Notes under the pieces: generated by a model
What the model was told of the DNA's origin: nothing
The model's input: only the letters and a program-made list of their open reading frames with translations
Database searches by the model: none
Assembly: GCA_014584345.1 (NCBI GenBank)
Contig: JACTNB010000033.1
Span: 186,001 to 250,000, forward strand
Direction: 5' to 3'
From: Planctomycetota bacterium
Lineage (GTDB): Bacteria; Planctomycetota; Planctomycetia; Planctomycetales; Planctomycetaceae
DNA: 64,000 bases
In this document: positions 1 to 7,636 of the stretch, in pieces
Numbering within the stretch: the stretch's first letter is position 1
Layout: every line of letters starts with the position of its first letter
Made by a program: the position numbers and the translations under genes

Positions 1-886
1 CGGGAAAGGCATCCAGAAAGCGTTTTGTCAGCCCGGCATAGGCATCGATTCTGCGATCTCGCAGGAAGGGCCAATGGGTGCGTGCGGTGTCCAACAGCGA
101 GAAATCGCAAGAGGCGATCAGGATTTCTTCCGCGTCGTGACCGGCTTTCTTCAGCAGATTTCCATAGGGGTCGCAGAGGAACGAACCTCCCCAGAATTCG
201 ATATTTCCCTCCAGTCCCACGCGATTAGGAGCGGCAACAAAAACTCCGTTCGCAATGGCATGGGAACGCATCATGGTTTCCCACGCCGCGTGCTGACTAA
301 CGCCGAACTCCGCCTTCTCACTGGGATGCCAGCCGATGGCCGTCGGGTAAAAGAGTATTTCGGCTCCGGTCAGGGCCGTCAGACGGGCGGCTTCCGGGAA
401 CCACTGATCCCAGCAGACACAGACGCCGATTTTCCCGTAACGCGTCTGAAAGCTGCGAAACCCCAGATCGCCTGGCGTAAAATAGAATTTCTCGTAGAAC
501 AGGGGATCGTCAGGTATGTGCATTTTGCGATAGAGACCACACTGGCGACCATCGGCATCGAACACGACTGCGGTATTGTGATACAACCCGGCCGTCCGTT
601 TCTCGAACATGGAGAGGACCAGCACGATTTCAAGCTCACCCGCCAGCCGGCCGAACCGCTCGCAGATGGGCCCCGGGATCGGTTCCGCCTCGGCGAACAG
701 GGCATGGTCTTCCGCCTGGCAGGGATACAACCCGTGGAATAATTCCTGCAGGCAGATAATACGCGCCCCCTGCCCGGCAGCTGTGCGCACCTGATGTTCT
801 GCACGCCTAAGGTTGGCGGATTTGTCCTGCACGCATTGCATCTGCAGAACCGCGACGGAAACGGAGTGGGAATTTGTTGCATTCAT
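1..886 (-). CDS. aguB: N-carbamoylputrescine amidase (C-terminus cut by window edge)
   Basis: This is a carbon-nitrogen hydrolase of the nitrilase superfamily. It would hydrolyse N-carbamoylputrescine to putrescine, CO2 and ammonia, the last step of the agmatine deiminase route to polyamines, in the cytosol. The Glu-Lys-Cys triad is visible as CLQE (E48), YRKMHIPD (K121) and VCVCWDQWFPEAARL (C158). The CWDQWFPE block followed by ALTGAEILFYPTAIG is characteristic of AguB rather than other amidases. I read the start as the ATG at 886, because residues 10-16 (VAVLQMQ) are the usual first strand. About 295 residues lie in the window and the family is about 290-300, so only the last few residues are missing. 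No agmatine deiminase gene is visible here; it may lie beyond the edge. Confidence 0.9.
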   Translation of the reverse strand, partial: MNATNSHSVSVAVLQMQCVQDKSANLRRAEHQVRTAAGQGARIICLQELFHGLYPCQAEDHALFAEAEPIPGPICERFGRLAGELEIVLVLSMFEKRTAGLYHNTAVVFDADGRQCGLYRKMHIPDDPLFYEKFYFTPGDLGFRSFQTRYGKIGVCVCWDQWFPEAARLTALTGAEILFYPTAIGWHPSEKAEFGVSQHAAWETMMRSHAIANGVFVAAPNRVGLEGNIEFWGGSFLCDPYGNLLKKAGHDAEEILIASCDFSLLDTARTHWPFLRDRRIDAYAGLTKRFLDAFP

Positions 887-1047
887 GGCGGGATTCTATC
901 GCGTTGGGGAAGACATTTCCAGAACAGGCGCACCCGGGAGGGGCGGGCTGCTTTTTCCTGAATGACGAATGTTATACAGTACAGGGCAGTCATGCTGCCT
1001 TGTTGCTCGGCTCGATTCCTGCTCGTGTTGTCAGAAAGGTCCTGCGG

Positions 1048-2379
1048 ATGTCCACTCGCTTCCGTTCTCGACGTCGCTTCCTGGAAATAGCGGCACTCCT
1101 GGGGACCACGTCTACCTTGCGTGCCCTCTGGGCGAGTGAACCAGATGGGCGTCCCCCCGTTACAACCCCGCGTGCCACGGATGGGGATGACGTCAGCGAG
1201 CCTCACTGGGAACAGCAGTTAACGGTTCGCGTTGGCCCCAAGAAGGCCGATATTACAGGAACCACACAGCAGGCCATTCAGGCCGCGGTCGACTATGTGG
1301 CACGGCTGGGCGGAGGAACCGTGCATTTGCAACCGGGGATATACACCTTGCGGGCCGCGATCAAACTGCAATCGGGCGTGCGATTACTCGGAAGCGGAGC
1401 CGAGACTATCCTCAACAAGCCGGCCAGCGTGACCACTCCCCTGGCGTTCGATTCCGACTGGTACGATCGCGAGATCACTCTGGCCGATGCCTCGGGATTC
1501 GAGATAGGGGACGACATCTGCCTCAAGTCGCATCCCGATCACATGAAGATACCACAAATTATCAAGCGGACTTTGGTAGCCCGCTCGGGGAATCGCTTCA
1601 AGCTGGACAAAGGGCTGCGTCACAACGTCTGGCAATCGAGCAAGGCCACCTGTTCCTCGCTGTTTCCCCTGGTCACCGGTGAGAATATCGAACGGATTGC
1701 GATTCAGGATCTGGTGCTGGACGGCAATCGCGCGAACAATGAACTTCTTGACGGGAATCATGCAGGGTGTATTTTTCTGCAGGATTGCCGCCGCGTGACC
1801 ATCCGTGGAGTCGAGGCCCGGAATTACCATGGAGATGGGATCAGTTGGCAGATTTGTCACGATGTGATAGTCGAACAATGCCATAGCCACGGCCATTCGG
1901 GACTGGGGCTGCATCCGGGGTCCGGTTCGCAACGTCCGCTGATACGAAAGAATCAATTGGAAGGAAACGATATCGGCATATTCTTTTGCTGGGGTGTCAA
2001 ATTCGGACTGGCCGAGCAGAATCAGTGCGAGAAAAATCGGATCGGGATTTCGATCGGGCACCGCGACACGGATAATCACATTCTGCACAACACCATTCTC
2101 CATAGCGGGCAGCACGGCATATTGTTTCGGCCGGAACGCGGTCCCGACTTTTGCGCCCATCGCAATCTGTTGGAAGGGAATACAATTGTCGACACGGGAG
2201 ACGAGCAGTCCATCGCGATTGATGTTCAGGGAGGAACCCAGGATGTTGTCTTGCGGAAAAATATCCTGCTGGAAACACGGGGCCCGGGCAGGCGCATTGG
2301 CATACGCAAGGGGCCCGAAACCAGGAATATCACGATGAGTGACAACGAGATTACGGGCTTTGCCACGCCGATCGCCTGA
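1048..2379 (+). CDS. Tat-exported right-handed parallel beta-helix protein
   Basis: A secreted beta-helix protein of about 443 residues, a fold shared by pectate lyases, other polysaccharide lyases and carbohydrate epimerases. The first 30 residues hold a twin-arginine signal (SRRRFLEIAALLG). After it comes a typical opening for the fold (a TTQQAIQAAVDYVARLGGGTVHL stretch near residue 85, read as 'numerous glycine-rich turns, then LQPGIYTL'). Many short Asn/Gly-rich coils follow from about residue 225, including NYHGDGISWQ, GLGLHPG and ILHNTILHSG. I chose the ATG at 1048 because it directly precedes the signal and has AAAGG upstream; the frame is open back to 874. The gene is divergent from aguB. 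The substrate cannot be told from the sequence; no catalytic residues are recognised with certainty. Confidence 0.8.
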   Translation: MSTRFRSRRRFLEIAALLGTTSTLRALWASEPDGRPPVTTPRATDGDDVSEPHWEQQLTVRVGPKKADITGTTQQAIQAAVDYVARLGGGTVHLQPGIYTLRAAIKLQSGVRLLGSGAETILNKPASVTTPLAFDSDWYDREITLADASGFEIGDDICLKSHPDHMKIPQIIKRTLVARSGNRFKLDKGLRHNVWQSSKATCSSLFPLVTGENIERIAIQDLVLDGNRANNELLDGNHAGCIFLQDCRRVTIRGVEARNYHGDGISWQICHDVIVEQCHSHGHSGLGLHPGSGSQRPLIRKNQLEGNDIGIFFCWGVKFGLAEQNQCEKNRIGISIGHRDTDNHILHNTILHSGQHGILFRPERGPDFCAHRNLLEGNTIVDTGDEQSIAIDVQGGTQDVVLRKNILLETRGPGRRIGIRKGPETRNITMSDNEITGFATPIA

Positions 2380-2433
2380 ACCTGTCCCGCGGACTTTCCA
2401 CCATGCGGGAGTCCGCAGCGAGGCCGTGAATTT

Positions 2434-2458
2434 ATCGTAGGGGACGCTGGGTGACCAC
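2434..2458 (-). repeat. Degraded copy of the GGTACGC palindromic repeat
   Basis: On the minus strand this reads like the 24-base palindromic repeat found intact at 11727, 17277, 18169 and 35637, but with several substitutions and one missing base, so the arms no longer pair fully. It lies in the 180-base gap between the beta-helix gene and the end of the ABC membrane gene. A separate 7-bp inverted repeat (GCGGACT...AGTCCGC, 2390-2417) lies beside it, without a T-run. Confidence 0.4.
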
Positions 2459-2559
2459 CATGTAAGTGTTGCGTTTGCAAGCATAGCCACGGCTATTTCG
2501 TGTACGGTTTCCCTTGTATTCAAATAATCGACAAGGGTGGAGGGAAATATCTTCCGTTA

Positions 2560-3450
2560 TTACAGTCGGCGGCTGATATCCCTGAGGCGGGCCACCTGTT
2601 CGACAAGCCTCGGCAAGGAATCGATTCCGACCACAAACATCATCAGGTAACGAAAGACCGCGAAAATATCTCCGGGCAGAATGTCGGGAATTCGGCAGAC
2701 ACTCACCAAGGCCCAGGCCATCAACGAGAGAATCATCAACTCCGTCAGGCCGGTAGTCCTGGCTTCCAGATCCGACATGCGGATCCAACATTTGGCCAGC
2801 CCCTGGTAATGCCGATGGATGTCAGCATCTGAACCCGATTCGATGAGATGGACCTCGTCTTCCCAGCGATCGTGCAGTTCACAACTGACCTGTCTCAGAC
2901 TGCGGGCAAAGAAAATATTCAGCAGGGCCACGGGGGCCGCCAGCAACAGGCAGGCAAACAGCAAAGAGGTCTGATAACAGGCGAGCATCAGGATGCCCCC
3001 GAGACACGAGAACAGCGCTGTGACCAGACTGGGAACCTGTTGCTCGATAAAGCTGATGAATTGCCGCGACAGGGAAGCACGGGCCACAATCCGCGATGTC
3101 TCCACAGCCTGATGCCTCTGCTGCTGCACCAGTCCCGAAGCACGATGGGCATACATCCGTGAAAATACACGTGTATCGTAAAGCTGACGCGTATATTGCA
3201 CGCTCATCATGCCGGCATGCCCCGCCACGAACCACCAAAGCCCCTGTTGCGAATTTTGCAGCAGATCGTTGACCGCTATGCCCAGCAACAAGGGTTGCAG
3301 CAGCCGCAAGGAATTTTCCCCCAACAGCAGGCAGTAGGTAAAACCGACTTGATAGCGGTATTGCCGCAGCAACTGGCCGATTTCTCCATGCAACGTAGCC
3401 CCCCCGCTCTTCTCGCGAGAAGCGGCTTTTGTGGTAACGATCGCGGACAT
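2560..3450 (-). CDS. ABC transporter six-helix membrane protein without ATPase domain (ABC_membrane_3 type)
   Basis: A 296-residue integral membrane protein resembling the transmembrane half of an ABC exporter. Hydrophobic segments lie near residues 35-60, 70-85, 140-160, 163-185 and 235-255, with the cytoplasmic-loop phrase YDTRVFSRMYAHRASGLVQQQR between them. There is no Walker A, signature or Walker B anywhere and the reading frame simply ends after LVEQVARLRDISRRL, so it is not a truncated exporter by eye; a Pfam family of stand-alone six-helix units (ABC_membrane_3) has this shape. GGAAAG precedes the ATG. It is the last gene of a minus-strand run starting with the Cys-repeat peptide at 5514, 91 bases behind the MNIO partner gene. 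I infer a role in export, sensing or immunity for the peptide product. How it would be energised is unknown. Confidence 0.75.
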   Translation of the reverse strand: MSAIVTTKAASREKSGGATLHGEIGQLLRQYRYQVGFTYCLLLGENSLRLLQPLLLGIAVNDLLQNSQQGLWWFVAGHAGMMSVQYTRQLYDTRVFSRMYAHRASGLVQQQRHQAVETSRIVARASLSRQFISFIEQQVPSLVTALFSCLGGILMLACYQTSLLFACLLLAAPVALLNIFFARSLRQVSCELHDRWEDEVHLIESGSDADIHRHYQGLAKCWIRMSDLEARTTGLTELMILSLMAWALVSVCRIPDILPGDIFAVFRYLMMFVVGIDSLPRLVEQVARLRDISRRL

Positions 3451-3541
3451 GACTGTCTTTCCGTGCCGGGTTTTCGAAGTTCGACTGCAGCTTCACGTCG
3501 GGTCGCTTCAGAACAGACTACTGGCATATCCAGTCTGGCCA

Positions 3542-4348
3542 TTACAGAAGGGCGACCAGCCTCAGGGAAACCAGGGTTCCGATAAATTCCAATAACTCGT
3601 CGGGATCCGCGTCGCTGATCATTTCCGTCCATTCCGCGAAGGAACAGGGCTGGCACGCGAGCAGACTTTCAAAATAGGCGCGCCCGATCGGCTCGAATGT
3701 GCTGGTTCGCACTTCTTGATCATCGGCCCAAGTGAGGACATCTCGCGGCACTGCGGAAGTTGCCTCGAGGTATTTCCGCGAAACGAATTCCGTCCAGACA
3801 TGAATCGGATTAACCACCAGCCGCAAGGATTCCCGTTGCGGCAGATCTCTCGCCAGGGAGGACGCCACGCTGACCTGCTCCTGAAAGCGAATATGCTCGG
3901 CCCGCTTCCGGCGCGCCAGGAATTCCACCGCATAACGTGCCCGCTGGCAATTCACGGTGTCCTGCTGGGCAGGTGTCAAATCCAGCGTCTCCTGCATCCA
4001 GGCAAGCATGGCGTCGCACTCCTCGGAACTGCCTTCATACGCCGTCACCGGGACCGTATCGGCAAATTCCTCGGCCAACGATTCGAAATCCTCGAAATCT
4101 TCGTCCTCCGATACGAGCGGCATCAAACGCAACAGCACGTCGATTCGTTTTTCGAAGTTACCATCCACGAACAATTCCACGTGTCGCGCCGTAAACTCGG
4201 GCGAAAGATAGGCAACCGCCCCTTCCACATTGTTTCCGGCCATGGCGCGGGCCACCTGCTGAATCATCTCACGATAGGCCTGCTCCGCGGTCGCGTTTTG
4301 TTCGGCAGGTCGTGGTGGTTCTTGTTTTTCCTGAGGCGTGGATTTCAT
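3542..4348 (-). CDS. Putative MNIO partner protein, DUF2063-like
   Basis: A 268-residue soluble acidic protein whose ATG overlaps the stop of the DUF692/MNIO gene (ATGA), implying translational coupling and a joint task. No motif is certain. Residues about 55-140 (from ELFVDGNFEKRIDVLLRLMPLV to the QRARYAVEFLARRKR stretch, an acidic helix-rich block) faintly resemble the DUF2063 N-terminal domain of BufC, the usual partner of MNIO maturases. The C-terminal 90 residues (from LRLVVNPIHVW) could be a peptide-recognition domain, by analogy with MbnC and TglI. Both readings are inference from position more than from sequence. By that analogy it would bind the leader of the Cys-repeat peptide and present the core to the enzyme. 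A single CQPC pair near residue 235 is present. Confidence 0.6.
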   Translation of the reverse strand: MKSTPQEKQEPPRPAEQNATAEQAYREMIQQVARAMAGNNVEGAVAYLSPEFTARHVELFVDGNFEKRIDVLLRLMPLVSEDEDFEDFESLAEEFADTVPVTAYEGSSEECDAMLAWMQETLDLTPAQQDTVNCQRARYAVEFLARRKRAEHIRFQEQVSVASSLARDLPQRESLRLVVNPIHVWTEFVSRKYLEATSAVPRDVLTWADDQEVRTSTFEPIGRAYFESLLACQPCSFAEWTEMISDADPDELLEFIGTLVSLRLVALL

Positions 4349-5193
4349 TGCTCAACTCCCAGTGGCAAGGGGGTTCCATGGACGGCGGCGGCGAGATCAT
4401 GCATCTTGTGCAATTCGCGGAGCCATTCGGTTTGCCCCGGGAATTCCGCGTCGCGTTCGATAAAGACGGCATCCACTTTCTCCTGCCCCAGTTGCAAGGC
4501 GTATTGATACAGATCCCACACATCATCGGGGATTGGCTGGGAATGGGTATCGAAGTAGAGTTGCTGCTCCTCGTCATAAAAACCGCCGGCCAGATGCATT
4601 TGCACCCGGGGAGCCGCAGGCATGACCTGGGCGATAAATTCGCGCGCGTCAAACCCGAAATTTCGTGCGTTGGCGTAAACATTCGTCACATCCAACAGCC
4701 AACCACATCCGGTGCGAGACAGCAACCTGCGCAGAAATTCCGGCTCCGACATCGTCCCCTTCAGTTGAAACATGTAGGCGATGGTCTCGATGTAAAACGG
4801 AAAGGGAGCCAGATAGGACTGCACATAGTCAATATTGCGGGAGCAGATATCCAGGGCGGCCTGTGTCAAAGGCACGGGCAGGAAATGCCCCATTTCCACC
4901 CCCCCTTCCCCATCGCGAGTAAACCCCAGGTGGTCGCTGATCGCGGTGGCCTGGTTTTCGAGGGCCACGGCCTTCAGCCCCCTCAGGTAGGTCTGCCCCG
5001 GATGATCGGGACTTCCCACGGAAAGCTTCAGGGCATGCACGCTCACATAATCGATCTCGTCTCCGTTAATGAAGCTTTGTGTCCACAGGGGGAGATCCGC
5101 ATGTTCGAATGTAATCTCGGCCGCGTTTAAACACGGATCGCTGAGTGTGAAACGATTTTCTCGACGAACGGCATATCCGATGGCAGGCATCAT
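4345..5193 (-). CDS. DUF692 / MNIO family multinuclear iron oxidative enzyme (RiPP maturase)
   Basis: A 282-residue TIM-barrel enzyme of the DUF692 family (MNIO), whose known members (MbnB, TglH, ChrH, BufB) use an iron cluster to modify cysteines or other residues in ribosomal peptides. The ligand-type residues are all present in order: E30 in EITFEHAD, H53 in VSVHALKLSVG, H88 in ISDHLGFTR, H103, E126 in YIETIAY, D158/N161 in LLDVTNVYANARN, H190 in QMHLAGG, D205/H207 in DTHSQPI, and E236 in FIERD. Length is usual for the family. The start at 5193 has AAAAAGGGA about 8 bases upstream. It lies 135 bases behind the Cys-repeat peptide gene, separated by a terminator-like hairpin, and overlaps the partner gene. 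The natural substrate is inferred to be that peptide. Confidence 0.9.
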   Translation of the reverse strand: MMPAIGYAVRRENRFTLSDPCLNAAEITFEHADLPLWTQSFINGDEIDYVSVHALKLSVGSPDHPGQTYLRGLKAVALENQATAISDHLGFTRDGEGGVEMGHFLPVPLTQAALDICSRNIDYVQSYLAPFPFYIETIAYMFQLKGTMSEPEFLRRLLSRTGCGWLLDVTNVYANARNFGFDAREFIAQVMPAAPRVQMHLAGGFYDEEQQLYFDTHSQPIPDDVWDLYQYALQLGQEKVDAVFIERDAEFPGQTEWLRELHKMHDLAAAVHGTPLPLGVEQ

Positions 5194-5254
5194 GGTATCG
5201 TCCCTTTTTCGCAGGTTGGAGCCCCGGATATCGAGGCTGGATCAATGTCGCTTT

Positions 5255-5310
5255 TGGGAAAAACACACATCGAGCCCGCCATCCCTTGCGAGATTAAGCG
5301 GACTCGATGT
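5255..5310 (-). terminator. Hairpin and U-run between the peptide gene and the MNIO gene (attenuator-like)
   Basis: On the minus strand bases 5310-5297 and 5280-5267 pair as a 14-bp stem, 12 Watson-Crick and 2 G-U pairs, around a 16-base loop. GUGUUUUU follows. It begins about 18 bases after the stop codon of the Cys-repeat peptide and ends about 60 bases before the enzyme start. A partial terminator here would give far more precursor peptide than enzyme, as is common in RiPP operons. Confidence 0.65.
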
Positions 5311-5328
5311 CCGTTTGGTGACAGAAAT

Positions 5329-5514
5329 TTACCGACAACTGCGGCAGCTCCTGCAACTCCGGCAACTGCGACACACACGGCAGTTTCGGCAGGAACGACA
5401 ACTGCGGCAGCTACGGCAGCAGCGATGCTGGGGCGTGACTTTGCCAGAACGGAGCTTCGTCACTTCCTGGACCAGAGAACCACCAGCAACGCTCGTTTGG
5501 GTCAATACGGACAT
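5329..5514 (-). CDS. Cys-repeat precursor peptide (putative MNIO RiPP substrate)
   Basis: A 61-residue peptide. Residues 1-31 look like a leader (begins MSVLTQTSVAGGSLVQEV and ends TPQHR). Residues 32-61 are a core with 10 cysteines spaced exactly three apart (C33 to C60) plus an adjacent C32, built from C-R-S units with single N and V replacements. The repeats use different codons (CGT, CGC, CGA, CGG, AGG for Arg; AGC, AGT, TCC for Ser), so the pattern is kept at protein level. A near-perfect GGGAGG lies 8 bases before the ATG at 5514; an ATG at 5520 sits too close to it. The next genes are a DUF692/MNIO enzyme, partner and membrane protein. I infer that the core cysteines are oxidised or cyclised and may bind metal; the product is unknown. 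Confidence 0.75.
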   Translation of the reverse strand: MSVLTQTSVAGGSLVQEVTKLRSGKVTPQHRCCRSCRSCRSCRNCRVCRSCRSCRSCRSCR

Positions 5515-5520
5515 GACCAT

Positions 5521-5528
5521 TTCCTCCC
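5521..5528 (-). promoter_or_regulatory. Strong ribosome binding site that fixes the start of the Cys-repeat peptide
   Basis: The minus strand reads GGGAGGAA here. It is 8 bases from the ATG at 5514 but only 2 from the upstream in-frame ATG at 5520, so 5514 is the better start. Such a strong site is unusual next to the neighbouring genes and fits high peptide production. Confidence 0.7.
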
Positions 5529-5816
5529 TTGGAACGGTGTTAAGTTTGGGGAATGAAAGACAATTTTATTCCCGTTTCGTTGAAGGCAGTGGTTTTCAAT
5601 GCCTTACAATCCACCAGGCGTATTCAATTAGCCAAAGGGGACTCACTATTTTGCGTTTTTTTTGAGTGCACTTGTCACGGCAAGGAGAATCGGGAATATG
5701 CCCGCGTGAAAAAACATGGCTGTTGATTTCCCTGAAATGATCTGGCACCATGCAACGGGGAAATGCTTCCGCCTGTTCGTTATTCAGCAATCATCGCCAT
5801 CGGGGAGAAGACGCCC

Positions 5817-6839
5817 ATGTTTGTTTCCTGGAGAAGCATTACTGGTTCAGGCTGCATGCTGAATCTGTTTGTCTGTTGCGCGGTCGTCTGGGCGGATCTT
5901 CCAGGAGATGCCGGCAGCACTTCCCTGTTGAATCGACATCTCACCTACACGCGACCGGAAAAACCGTACGTGATCCTCAGGCGGGGCGAGGTCGAAGCGG
6001 TGGTCGTCGACAACTCGGAAGTTGACGACGATATTCTCCCGGGGCATCGTGCAGGCTACAGTGGTATTGGAGCCTTGAGGCACTCACAACGGCGGGATAA
6101 TCTGTTTGCTCCCCCCATCGCAGGATTGAATTTCGAGCATATCCACGATGGGACGATCCAGGAACGAGACATCCTCTACGAGCCCCGCCGCGCGCCGATG
6201 GAATTGAGGGTAATCGATGAGCACACCGCCGAACTCTACCAGCCACCGACGCCTCACTGGGGACTGGAGAGCGTGCAACGCTACCATCTCCTCGCAGACG
6301 GCACCATCGAATTGACCTTCGAGTGCATCCCCCGGCGAAAAACTTTTGCCCACGATTATATCGGTCTGTTTTGGGCCAGTTACATCCATCAGCCCGAGTC
6401 GCTGGACATTCATTTTCGAGGCCACACGGAGGCACACGCGGATAATTCCGACTGGATTCGGGGCGTGACCCCCGAGCACGGAAAGCTGTCCACTCACGTG
6501 GGACTCAACGATTCCCGTGACTTTCCACACGATCCCAAGTTTCCCTTGACGCTGGTCTTCAATCGCTCTGGGTATCGTTACGCGGAACCCTGGTATTATG
6601 GGGTGAGTCACGGAATGGCTTACGTGCAGATGTTCCGCCCGGGGGATCAGGTCTGGCTGACACAAAGCCCTAGTGGCGGCGGCAAGGGAAATCCCGCCTG
6701 GGATTTCCAGTTCTTCATTCGCGATTACGAGGTCGGGCGCTGCTATCGCCTGGTAATGCGGGCAGCCTATATCCCGTATCATTCACCTCGGCAAGTGGAA
6801 CAAGCAACGGCCCGTCATCGCGAATTCCTGGCTCGATAA
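5817..6839 (+). CDS. Conserved secreted protein of unknown function
   Basis: About 340 residues. A hydrophobic segment near residues 14-26 (LNLFVCCAVVWA) forms a probable signal peptide. The remainder is soluble, rich in aromatic residues and His, with the phrases HRAGYSGIGALRH, LTFECIPRRK, IGLFWASYIH and NPAWDFQFFIRDYEVG. These suggest an all-beta domain of the galactose-mutarotase or glycoside-hydrolase accessory sort, but I do not recognise the family. The ATG at 5817 has GGGGAGAAG upstream; the frame is open from 5763. It is divergent from the RiPP-like operon and is followed by a gap and tRNA-Cys, so it is probably a single-gene unit. Confidence 0.7.
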   Translation: MFVSWRSITGSGCMLNLFVCCAVVWADLPGDAGSTSLLNRHLTYTRPEKPYVILRRGEVEAVVVDNSEVDDDILPGHRAGYSGIGALRHSQRRDNLFAPPIAGLNFEHIHDGTIQERDILYEPRRAPMELRVIDEHTAELYQPPTPHWGLESVQRYHLLADGTIELTFECIPRRKTFAHDYIGLFWASYIHQPESLDIHFRGHTEAHADNSDWIRGVTPEHGKLSTHVGLNDSRDFPHDPKFPLTLVFNRSGYRYAEPWYYGVSHGMAYVQMFRPGDQVWLTQSPSGGGKGNPAWDFQFFIRDYEVGRCYRLVMRAAYIPYHSPRQVEQATARHREFLAR

Positions 6840-7181
6840 GACTCCCGCACAGGAGCCCAGCAATCTACCGATTCTCCGCAACGGCCCACCTCTGGCGAAC
6901 GTGCACGAATTCGGCCGGGATCGCACCATATCCGACTGGCGGGCGATTCAATGCAACGAGGGGTGAGCTTTCTCGACCGGAACGAAAGGCGTGATGGCCA
7001 AAGAAGAACTCAATAATCACGTGAGTACGCCAAGCACAGCCTCCGGGATAATCAGCACGAAAACCAGAGCACCGAAAAGAAAAAAAACGCCATGCGGAAT
7101 CATCATCCGCGGCGTCCATGGCGACTATATTTGCCAAAACCCCACTCGGCGTGCCCAAAAACCACGCCATGCAGAGAAAAA
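6840..7181. other. 342-base gap, no convincing gene
   Basis: Between the hypothetical gene and the tRNA-Cys 3' end. Only a 29-codon minus-strand frame (7017-7106) stands out: it is strongly hydrophobic (FFLFGALVFVLIIPEAVLGV) and could be a tiny membrane peptide, but it has no ribosome binding site, so I do not call it. A T-run directly after the tRNA-Cys 3' end (minus strand, 7177-7182) could terminate the tRNA. Confidence 0.5.
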
Positions 7182-7259
<78 letters not shown>

Positions 7260-7636
7260 AGAAAAAATTCTGATTCGATTTTAGCGAGGAGTCCGATTGG
7301 AGCGACTGTCTCGCGGAAGTACCTATAAGATCGGCAGAGCCCGGGTGACTCATTAGAATATTGTGCAAGTTTTTTTCAGGCACATTTCCTTTGACATGGT
7401 ATAGCAAATGGAAGATTTCTCGGGCAAGTAATCCAGCCGCGGAAAATTGCCACTTGGACGAAAAAGAAGGGCTGGCTGAAATCCCGGGAGTCGGATTGGA
7501 ATCCAGGCCTGTTCCACGGTAGGATCAGGAGATCCCCTTTGTTTGTGCAGAGAGGGTCTAATTTTTGTTCGCAGGAAGGACACAAGGCAAGCCAGGAAGG
7601 TTCCGAGAGAGTTTTTCGCAGGAAATTTACCGAGTC

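Noticed and set aside
1384..2523. Long minus-strand frame (379 codons) over the beta-helix gene
   Set aside because: It is antisense to a gene with a Tat signal and a recognisable fold, has no motif and no sensible start; frames like this are common shadows in G+C-rich DNA.
2560..3450. A complete ABC exporter
   Set aside because: No Walker A, signature or Walker B lies within it or directly after it in any frame of the same strand, so it cannot be a full half-transporter.
5329..5427. A CRISPR-like or plain microsatellite array
   Set aside because: The unit is 9 bases with no spacers, and the units differ in synonymous positions, as expected of coding sequence.
5069..5665. Plus-strand frames over the Cys-repeat gene (Gln-Leu-Arg-rich or Ala-Thr-rich products)
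   Set aside because: The same repeat read in other frames gives low-complexity products without a ribosome binding site or neighbours that fit; the minus-strand reading has both.
7017..7106. 29-codon hydrophobic minus-strand frame beside tRNA-Cys
   Set aside because: It has no ribosome binding site and lies in a gap; it is noted only in the gap entry.
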